Below, one piece after another: positions 7,646 through 13,276 of a stretch of 13,276 nt of DNA. The notes below the pieces were generated by a model. It did not search any database and was not told where the DNA came from. It saw only the letters and a list, made by a program, of their open reading frames with translations. Every line of letters starts with the position of its first letter. The stretch's first letter is position 1. The translations under genes and the position numbers were made by a program. This DNA is from an uncultured Duganella sp. (lineage in GTDB: Bacteria; Pseudomonadota; Gammaproteobacteria; Burkholderiales; Burkholderiaceae), in contig CAMLRG010000151.1 of assembly GCA_946482335.1 (NCBI GenBank), positions 1-13,276 of the forward strand, written 5' to 3'.

Positions 7646-8935
7646 TCACACCGCCTCGGGTACGGCGCCGCCTTCGGCATTCTCGCGCGATTCCATCGGG
7701 ATGAACTGCGACAGTATGGTGACCGGGATGGCGGCCACCAGCACCCACAGGAAGAAGGTCTTGTACCCTAGCGCCATCTGGATATCGCCGCTGATCCAGC
7801 GGAACAATATGAAGCCGAGCTGCATGACGCCGGTGGAGAAGGCGTAGTGCGCCGTGGTGTATTTGCCCGGCGCCACCACCTGCATCATGTACAGGATCAC
7901 GCCGACGAAACCGAAGCCGTAGCCGAACATTTCCACGCTCAGGGCGATGCCGATCAGCGTCAGGTCGGTCGGCAATGCATGCGACAGGTAATAGAACACC
8001 AGGTTCGGCAGGTTGACGGCCAGGATCAGGAACAGGATCGCGCGGCGCAGGGTGAGCCAGGACGTGAAATAACCGCCGGCGATGGAGCCGATGATGAAGG
8101 CGATGGTGCCGCTGGTGCCATACACGGCGCCCACCTCGGCGGTGCTGAGGCCCAGGCCGCCCGCTTCGCGCGCCTCGCGCAGGAACAGCGGGCCGATGGT
8201 CTGCACCTGGGCTTCGCCGGCGCGGAACAGGATGATGAACAGGATCGAAACCCAGATGCCCGGCTTGCGGAAATAATCGACGATCACCTCCTTCAGGGTG
8301 CGCGCTACGCCGGCAACGGTATGGTCGTCCAGGCGCGTATTGGGGCTGAGCGGCAGGGCCCACCAGTTATAGGCGCCCAGCGCGCACATGGTCAGGCCCA
8401 GCAGGCCGAAGATGACGGTCCATGCCGAAGTGACGCCTTGCGTCTTCTCCAGGTAACCCGCCAGCATCAGCAAGGCGCCCTGGGCCAGCAGACGGCCGGC
8501 ATTGAAGAAGGTGCCGGTCCAGCCGGCATATTGCGCTTGCGCCTTCTTGTTCAAGCTGGCGATGTACAGCCCATCGCAGGAGATATCGTGCGTGGCGGAG
8601 GCGATCGAGACCAGGAACAGCACGCCGATGCTGGCGCTGAGCCAGAACGGGAATTGCAGCGCCAGGGCCACCAGGCCAAGGCATACGCCGCCGAACAGCT
8701 GCAGGCTGACCACCACCAGCTTCTTGCTCGACGCCAGCTCGAGGAACGGGCTCCATAAGGGCTTGAACAGCCAGGCGCCGCCGAGGAAGGCCAGCCAGTG
8801 GCTGATTTCGGCATTCGACATGTTCATGCTCTTCATCATCTGGCCGAAGAGGAGCGCAATGGCGAAGTAGGGCAAGCCCTGCGCCAGGTACAGCGTGGGG
8901 ATCCACTTCAGCGGGGAATGACGTGCGGCGTCCAT
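7646..8935 (-). CDS. AmpG-like MFS (PAT family) transporter
   Basis: This 429-residue polytopic membrane protein has about 12 hydrophobic segments. Features typical of the AmpG/PAT branch of the major facilitator superfamily are AQGLPYF (18-24), the loop motif WLFKPLWSPFLE (55-66) matching the FKFLWAPLxD pattern of AmpG, and ATHDISCDGLYIASL (114-128) in the place of the AmpG HDIxxDxxxxxxL motif. AmpG imports anhydromuropeptides (GlcNAc-anhMurNAc peptides) by proton symport, and the relatives take amino-sugar or siderophore-type substrates. The acidic residue often ending the loop motif is Glu66 here. The ribosome site AAGGAG (8941-8946) overlaps the stop codon of the preceding hydrolase gene, 5 bases from ATG 8935. 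Its place inside an ABC operon between the glycosidase and the ATPase suggests a second entry route for the same class of sugar. It could also be an exporter; direction cannot be read from sequence. Confidence 0.85.
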   Translation of the reverse strand: MDAARHSPLKWIPTLYLAQGLPYFAIALLFGQMMKSMNMSNAEISHWLAFLGGAWLFKPLWSPFLELASSKKLVVVSLQLFGGVCLGLVALALQFPFWLSASIGVLFLVSIASATHDISCDGLYIASLNKKAQAQYAGWTGTFFNAGRLLAQGALLMLAGYLEKTQGVTSAWTVIFGLLGLTMCALGAYNWWALPLSPNTRLDDHTVAGVARTLKEVIVDYFRKPGIWVSILFIILFRAGEAQVQTIGPLFLREAREAGGLGLSTAEVGAVYGTSGTIAFIIGSIAGGYFTSWLTLRRAILFLILAVNLPNLVFYYLSHALPTDLTLIGIALSVEMFGYGFGFVGVILYMMQVVAPGKYTTAHYAFSTGVMQLGFILFRWISGDIQMALGYKTFFLWVLVAAIPVTILSQFIPMESRENAEGGAVPEAV

Positions 8936-8944
8936 CTTGTCTCC

Positions 8945-10432
8945 TTATGCGAAGCCGGGAACCGGGCAGCGGCCGGTGGCTTCCAGTTCGCCCGACAGCC
9001 ACGCATTGATGGCTTCCAGCGCGGGGGCGGCGAAACCGTAGGTCATCAGGGCAGGCGCCTGGATGTCCAGCGCCTGGTAAGGGTTCCACAGTGCCAGGTG
9101 CAGGTCGGGCTTCCAGTGCGTGCGGGCGTTCGGCCCGTAGCGCAGGCGCGACGTGGAGGCAAGCACGGTGAAGCGGCCGTCGCGCGGTAGCGCCGACCAG
9201 TCGAAGGTATTGGCATCGGCGAAGGTGACCAGTTCCACGTCGTACAGCTTGCCCAGGGAAGCGGCGACGGTGGCCGCCGGCACGCCCGCTTCGGAGACGC
9301 CGTCGCTCACCACGTCCTGCCGCACCACCAGGCGTAGCCTGCTGCCGGGCGCCGGGCGCTGCGGATTGCCGCGCGCAGTCAGGGCGCGGCGCCAGCCTTC
9401 GGCCATGATGACGCGGTCGGCCGCGTCCTCCTTGTAGGAGCGCTGCTGGCAGGGATAGGCTTGCGCCAGCGCGTTCAGGCGCGCCAGGCGTTCGTCGACC
9501 GCGGACTGCGGCAGCGAACCGTCGGCCAGCGCGGCGGCGATCGCATCCAGGGTCTCTTCCTGGGTCTCCGTGGTCCCCAGCGCCATCACCATGTCGGCGC
9601 CCGCCAGCAGGGCGCGCACGGCGGCGTTGCCCACGCCATAGCGGCCGGCGATGGCGTGCATGTCCATGCCGTCGGTGATGATCACGCCCTTATAGTCCCA
9701 CTGCTTGCGCAGGATGCCGTCCAGGATGGCGGGCGACATCGTCGCCGGGTTGTCGGGATCGATCGCCGGATAGACGATGTGGGCGGTCATCATGGCTGGC
9801 GCCACCGGGGCGGCGGCGCGGAACGGCGCCAGTTCCAGCGCCTCCAATTGCGGCAGCGCCTTGTCGACCGTCGGCAAGTCGCGGTGCGAGTCGACGTGGG
9901 TATCGCCGTGGCCGGGGAAATGCTTGACGCAGCATGCCACGCCTTCGGCATGGCTGCCGGCCATCCATGCCATGGCCAGTTCCACCGCGCGCTTGGGCTC
10001 GGCGCCGAAGGAGCGCTCGGCGATGACCGGGTTGTCCGGGTTGTTGTTCAAGTCCAGCACCGGCGCGAAATTCCAGTTGAAACCGAGCGACTTGGTGGCG
10101 CGCGCCACCGCCGCACCGGTGCGGTAAGCCAGGTCGGCGTCGTCGGCCGCGCCCAGGCCCATCGCGGCGGGCGGCGCCGGCACCCAGGTCGAGCGCACCA
10201 CGGCGCCGCCTTCCTGGTCGATGGCGATCAGCGCGTTCGGTCCCATCGCATCGCGCAGGTCGGCGGTCAGCTTGGACAGTTGTGCGGCATCGGTCATATT
10301 CCCGCGGAACAGGCACACGCCACGGATGCCGTTGGCGCGGATGAAGTCGGCCGTTGCCTGCTCCAGCACCGTGCCGGGGAAGCGGATCATGATCAGTTGC
10401 CCCGCGATTTTTCGTAGTTCTTGTGTGCTCAT
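8945..10432 (-). CDS. Glycoside hydrolase family 3, NagZ-type beta-N-acetylglucosaminidase
   Basis: This 495-residue enzyme has no signal peptide and so is cytoplasmic. It is predicted to remove non-reducing-end N-acetylglucosamine from chitooligosaccharides or muropeptides. The GH3 barrel covers about 1-330. IDQEGGAVVR (71-80) and the NagZ signature CVKHFPGHGDTHVDSH (168-183) are present, carrying the Asp181/His183 acid-base dyad that distinguishes NagZ enzymes from ordinary GH3 beta-glucosidases. ITDGMDM (252-258) supplies the nucleophile, Asp254. Residues about 350-495 form a second domain, as in the two-domain Gram-positive NagZ (Bacillus YbbD). The single-domain E. coli NagZ is about 340 residues. 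ATG 10432 overlaps the permease stop as ATGA and gives the conserved N-terminus ELRKIAGQLIMIRFPG, so the longer upstream reading is rejected. Some Asp/His GH3 enzymes act as phosphorylases, which is possible here too. Position in an importer operon fits intracellular processing of the imported sugar. Confidence 0.93.
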   Translation of the reverse strand: MSTQELRKIAGQLIMIRFPGTVLEQATADFIRANGIRGVCLFRGNMTDAAQLSKLTADLRDAMGPNALIAIDQEGGAVVRSTWVPAPPAAMGLGAADDADLAYRTGAAVARATKSLGFNWNFAPVLDLNNNPDNPVIAERSFGAEPKRAVELAMAWMAGSHAEGVACCVKHFPGHGDTHVDSHRDLPTVDKALPQLEALELAPFRAAAPVAPAMMTAHIVYPAIDPDNPATMSPAILDGILRKQWDYKGVIITDGMDMHAIAGRYGVGNAAVRALLAGADMVMALGTTETQEETLDAIAAALADGSLPQSAVDERLARLNALAQAYPCQQRSYKEDAADRVIMAEGWRRALTARGNPQRPAPGSRLRLVVRQDVVSDGVSEAGVPAATVAASLGKLYDVELVTFADANTFDWSALPRDGRFTVLASTSRLRYGPNARTHWKPDLHLALWNPYQALDIQAPALMTYGFAAPALEAINAWLSGELEATGRCPVPGFA

Positions 10433-11232
10433 TTGACTGCTCCGTCCATGCCGCGCATGAAGTAACGTTGGGTGAATAGGAATGCCGCCAATGTCGGCAC
10501 AATGGTGATGATGGTGCCTGCCGCGATCACGCGGGTGCTGCTGCCGAAAGTACCGCGCAGGTACAGCACGCCCACCGACAGCGGGAATTCGTCCGGCTTG
10601 CTCATGACGATGGAGGGCCAGATATATTCGTTCCAGGCCTCGACGGCGGTCAGTATGCCGACGGTGGCCAGCCACGGCGCGACCAGGGGCAGCATGATCC
10701 TGGTGAAGATGGTCCATTCCGAGGCGCCGTCGACGCGGGCGGCGTCGATCAGGTCTTGCGGCACTTCCTCGAAAGCTTGCTTGAGCAGCAGGATGGCGAC
10801 GGCATTGACCACGTTCGGCAGGACCACGCCGGTGTAAGTGTCGACCAGGCCCAGTTCCGTCACGGTGATGAAATTGACCAGGAAGTTGACTTCGGACGGC
10901 AGCACCATGGTGGCGACGATCAGGCCGAACACCAGCTTGCGGCCTTTGAAATGCAGCCGCGCCAGCGGGTAGGCCGCCATGGAGCACAGCACCAGCTTCC
11001 ACAGCACCGTGAACACGGTGATCAGGATCGAGTTTTTCAGGAAAGCGCCGATCGGGATCACGCGGAATACTTCCGCAAAGTTTTCCAGCGAAGGCTCCTT
11101 CGGCCAGAAGGTGGGCGGGAAGGCGAAGATGTTGCCCTCCGTGGAAAGTGCCGTCACCAGCGTCCACCAGAAGGGGAAGATGCACAGCAGTGCAATCGCG
11201 GCCAGCAGCAGGTAGTGCAGGGTCTTCTTCAT
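10429..11232 (-). CDS. Carbohydrate ABC transporter permease, MalG-like (CUT1)
   Basis: This 267-residue inner-membrane permease has six likely membrane segments (about 6-28, 65-90, 98-120, 130-150, 180-205 and 230-255). The cytoplasmic EAA loop that docks to the ATPase is clear at 158-184: DLIDAARVDGASEWTIF followed by RIMLPLVAP. The extended N-terminal periplasmic loop (FPPTFWPKEPSLENFAEVF) and the short C-terminus ending FMRGMDGAVK are typical of MalG-type subunits. I use ATG 11232 because it overlaps the stop of the preceding permease as ATGA and gives a normal N-terminus (MKKTLHYLLLAAIALLC). An upstream extension to 11721 would run through the other permease gene in a different frame. 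With its partner it forms the channel of the importer. Confidence 0.95.
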   Translation of the reverse strand: MKKTLHYLLLAAIALLCIFPFWWTLVTALSTEGNIFAFPPTFWPKEPSLENFAEVFRVIPIGAFLKNSILITVFTVLWKLVLCSMAAYPLARLHFKGRKLVFGLIVATMVLPSEVNFLVNFITVTELGLVDTYTGVVLPNVVNAVAILLLKQAFEEVPQDLIDAARVDGASEWTIFTRIMLPLVAPWLATVGILTAVEAWNEYIWPSIVMSKPDEFPLSVGVLYLRGTFGSSTRVIAAGTIITIVPTLAAFLFTQRYFMRGMDGAVK

Positions 11233-12068
11233 CGGTGCTTCGGCTTCAGGTAGCGCAGGCAAAGCAGGGCGATGCCGATGCAGATCAGCGAGACGATGAA
11301 GCTGGCGGCCAGGGCGCGCGGCAGCTTCAAGTGCTTCAAGCCCTGGTCGTAAGCGTAGTACAGGGCGGTGAAGGTGGAGTTCATCGGGCCGCCTTGCGTC
11401 AGCACGTCCACTTCCTGGTAGGCTTTCAGGGCGCCCAGCACGGACAGGATGGTGCAGACCATGATGGTCGGGCGCAGCATCGGCACGGTGATGTGCCAGA
11501 AGCGCTGCCAGCGGCTGGCGCCGTCCAGGATGGCCGCTTCCTGCATTTCCTGCGGCACCGATTGCAGCGCGGCCAGGTACATCACCATATACCAGCCAAG
11601 ACCGCGCCACAGCGTGACGAACATGATGGCGGCCAGGGCGAAGGTATCGTCCTGCAGCCAGCCGATGCGGGTGCCGAGGATGTAATTCAGCGCACCCTGT
11701 TCGTGGAACATGAAGCCCCACATGATGCCGACCACCGAGACCGTGGTCACGACCGGCACGTAATAGGCGGCGCGGAACACCCGGATCCCGGGCAACTGGT
11801 TGTTCACCAGCACCGCCAGCGCAATCGCGCCCAACTGCACGCAGGGCACGATCAGCAGGAAGACCAGCGAGTTTTTCAGGCCGGTGACGAACATCTCGTT
11901 ATGGAAGATGGTGCGGAAATTGTCCAGCCCCACCCAATGTGTGGGCCGCACCAGCGAGAAGTCCGTAAAAGCCAGCACCGACCCAAACAGCACCGGCCAG
12001 AAGGCGAACACCGCCAGCAGCACCAGCGCCGGCGCCAGGAACAGCCAGGCCGCCACCGGCCGCTTCAT
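11229..12068 (-). CDS. Carbohydrate ABC transporter permease, MalF-like (CUT1)
   Basis: This 279-residue inner-membrane permease has six predicted membrane helices, the first at about 7-32 (AAWLFLAPALVLLAVFAFWP, a typical CUT1 opening). PTHWVGLDNFRTIF (42-55) is the common periplasmic loop motif, and the EAA loop is QEMQEAAILDGASRWQRFWH (173-192) then ITVPMLRP. It lacks the long periplasmic domain of enteric MalF, as do most CUT1 permeases. ATG 12068 overlaps the stop of the binding-protein gene as ATGA, so the frame and coupling are preserved even though a palindromic repeat lies only about 20 bases upstream. The ribosome site must lie within the last codons of the binding-protein gene; GAGGGG is visible about 8 bases upstream of the ATG. 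It pairs with the MalG-like subunit encoded next. Confidence 0.95.
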   Translation of the reverse strand: MKRPVAAWLFLAPALVLLAVFAFWPVLFGSVLAFTDFSLVRPTHWVGLDNFRTIFHNEMFVTGLKNSLVFLLIVPCVQLGAIALAVLVNNQLPGIRVFRAAYYVPVVTTVSVVGIMWGFMFHEQGALNYILGTRIGWLQDDTFALAAIMFVTLWRGLGWYMVMYLAALQSVPQEMQEAAILDGASRWQRFWHITVPMLRPTIMVCTILSVLGALKAYQEVDVLTQGGPMNSTFTALYYAYDQGLKHLKLPRALAASFIVSLICIGIALLCLRYLKPKHR

Positions 12069-13276
12069 GACACGCCCCTCGTAGCAAGCACGGTGAAAGT
12101 CGGGGTCAGCTCTGGCAACCGGACAAAAAGCGCTGCGCGAAGCGCAAAGCTCTCCGAGAAGCCAGAGCTGACCCCGACTTTCATCGTGGTATCGGGTCGC
12201 GGATTGAGCTTGCGGTTCCAGATGGCGACGGCGGCGTCCAGTGCTTGCTGGATGTCCTGGCGGCCGGTGACGCCGGCTTCGACGGCTTTCACCAGCGCGC
12301 GGCGCAGTTCGTCGTAGTCCTCAACGCCGGCCACGTACATGGTGCGCGAATAGGGCATCGATACCGCGCCGGCGGCGACGGCCTTTTCCGCCGCGCCGGC
12401 GCCAGGCGGCACGGCGGTGAAGAAGGGATCGTTGGCAGCGCGTGCCGAGGCGGGAAACACGCTGGCCTGCCGTGCAAATTCCAGCTGGTTGGCATCGTTG
12501 GTCAGGAAGCGGGCGAACTTGCCGATCTCCGGCAGATCGGCCGCCGGCACGCGCGCGGGAACGCCGAAGTGGATCAGCCATCCGCCATCGGCGATGCCCG
12601 TCGGCCCCAGCGGCGCAGGCGCCACGTCGGTCAGCGCATACACCTCGCGTGCGTCGGCCTGGATGCGTTTCAAGGCGGTCGGCGGCGCCAGCAGCATGCC
12701 CAGGCGCCCGCTCTTGTACGCTTCCACCGCCGGCGGGAAGTTATCCTCCGCGAACAGCCCATCCTTCAGCAATCCTCCCGCGCGATACGTCTCGGCCAGC
12801 TTGCGCACAAACGCCACATGCGCCGGCGAATTGAATACCGCGCGCCCGGCGGCCAGCACCGGCAAGCCTTGCTGCAGCATCAGCCCATCGACCTTGGACA
12901 GGGCAGGGCACAGCCCCGCCTTGCCCGTGCGCTGGGCGATCTGGCGCGCGAAGGCCAACTGCTCGTCGAAGTTGCGCGGCGCGTGCGGCACGCCGGCCGC
13001 GCGGAAGATCTCGCGGTTGTAGGCGATCACCGCGACGTTGCTGTACATCGGGAAGCCGTACGTCCTGCCATTGAATGAAAGGTCCTGCAAGGCGCTGGGC
13101 AGGTAGCGCGCGCGCTCGGCGCCGAGCAGGGCGTCGACCGGCGTCAACAGCCCATCGCGTGCGAATTCCTCCGCCCAGGGCACGTTCAGGTTGACCAGCG
13201 CCGGCGGCTTGCCGGCCACGATGCGCGTCACCAGCTTGGTCTGGATGATGTCCCAGGGGAAGTCGACCCACTCCAG
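12065..13276 (-). CDS. Sugar ABC transporter substrate-binding protein (5' end outside window)
   Basis: The frame is open to the window edge, so the visible 403 residues lack the N-terminus. I estimate about 60 residues are missing, including the signal peptide. The first visible residues, LEWVDFPWDIIQTKL, then AGKPPALVNLNVPWAEEFA, match the usual region of CUT1 (MalE/UgpB-like, cluster B) binding proteins just after the first strand. GRTYGFPMYSNVAVIAYNRE and WLIHFGVPARVPAADLPEIG-type segments (ligand-cleft and hinge regions) follow, and the conserved helix QQALDAAVAIWNRKLN ends the fold. A GTG codon at 13231 lies inside the fold and is not the true start. The tail is odd: after LNPRPDTT the frame runs through the palindromic repeat at 12089-12188 (KVGVSSG...PELTPTF) before VLATRGVS and the stop. 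The protein captures the sugar in the periplasm and delivers it to the two permeases downstream. The ligand is unproven; an amino-sugar oligosaccharide is inferred from context. Confidence 0.93.
   Translation of the reverse strand: MEWVDFPWDIIQTKLVTRIVAGKPPALVNLNVPWAEEFARDGLLTPVDALLGAERARYLPSALQDLSFNGRTYGFPMYSNVAVIAYNREIFRAAGVPHAPRNFDEQLAFARQIAQRTGKAGLCPALSKVDGLMLQQGLPVLAAGRAVFNSPAHVAFVRKLAETYRAGGLLKDGLFAEDNFPPAVEAYKSGRLGMLLAPPTALKRIQADAREVYALTDVAPAPLGPTGIADGGWLIHFGVPARVPAADLPEIGKFARFLTNDANQLEFARQASVFPASARAANDPFFTAVPPGAGAAEKAVAAGAVSMPYSRTMYVAGVEDYDELRRALVKAVEAGVTGRQDIQQALDAAVAIWNRKLNPRPDTTMKVGVSSGFSESFALRAALFVRLPELTPTFTVLATRGVS
12089..12188. repeat. Imperfect palindromic repeat element (REP/MITE-like) inside the binding-protein 3' end
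   Basis: Two 28-base arms, 12089-12116 and 12161-12188, are inverted copies of each other with one mismatch (12093/12184). The central 23 bases (12094-12116 with 12161-12183) match perfectly. Each arm contains the core GTCGGGGTCAGCTCTGGC or its complement. The 44-base centre holds a smaller hairpin: GCGCT at 12130-12134 and AGCGC at 12141-12145. On the minus strand this is followed by U5 (12129-12125), a weak terminator-like arrangement. The GGGGTCAG-type core recalls REP sequences moved by RAYT transposases, but I see no transposase and no clear target duplication. Only one copy is present in the window. The element is translated in frame as the C-terminal tail of the binding protein. Confidence 0.85.

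Noticed and set aside
10433..11185. N-terminal extension of the GH3 gene up to 11185
   Set aside because: The added part reads the permease gene out of frame. ATG 10432 gives the family N-terminus and a normal ATGA junction.
11233..11721. N-terminal extension of the MalG-like permease up to 11721
   Set aside because: It reads through the MalF-like gene in another frame and is Arg/Pro-rich. The start at 11232 gives a normal membrane-protein N-terminus.

Overview
The window reads as a high-GC betaproteobacterial chromosome, most likely from the Oxalobacteraceae (Massilia/Duganella/Janthinobacterium group). This assignment rests on overall protein style and gene content and was not tested by any search. 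Every gene I can support lies on the minus strand, so transcription runs from high to low coordinates. There is no gene-free stretch over 300 bases, and I see no rRNA, tRNA or CRISPR array.

Region 1 (13276 down to 6545) is a tightly packed sugar-uptake operon. It holds a periplasmic substrate-binding protein (5' end outside the window), two CUT1-type ABC permeases, a cytoplasmic NagZ-type family 3 beta-N-acetylglucosaminidase, an AmpG-like MFS transporter and a UgpC/MalK-type ATPase. The first four genes are joined by 4-base ATGA overlaps, and the last two by gaps of 9 and 3 bases. The simplest reading is uptake of an amino-sugar oligosaccharide (chitooligosaccharide or muropeptide-type) and its cleavage in the cytoplasm. 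The substrate is inferred from the hydrolase and the AmpG-like carrier.

Region 2 (6449 to 3932) holds a secreted TPR-repeat protein with its own intrinsic terminator, then a DUF5009/COG4299 (NagX-like) membrane protein. The ribosome binding site of the NagX-like gene lies a few bases beyond the terminator's U-run. NagX-type proteins often accompany N-acetylglucosamine utilisation genes, so this gene probably belongs functionally with region 1.

Region 3 (3902 to 1) is a type VI secretion cargo module. A long VgrG spike protein with a DUF2345 region and a C-terminal extension (a small beta-type module plus an acidic tail) is followed, with an ATGA overlap, by the N-terminal 248 residues of a putative effector that runs off the window.

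The most unusual structure is a roughly 100-base imperfect palindrome (12089-12188) at the junction between the binding-protein gene and the first permease gene. It is read in frame, so about 33 residues of the binding protein's C-terminal tail appear to be encoded by it. It looks like a REP- or MITE-like mobile repeat. It sits where E. coli has REP elements between malE and malF, and it has a small hairpin plus U5 inside.
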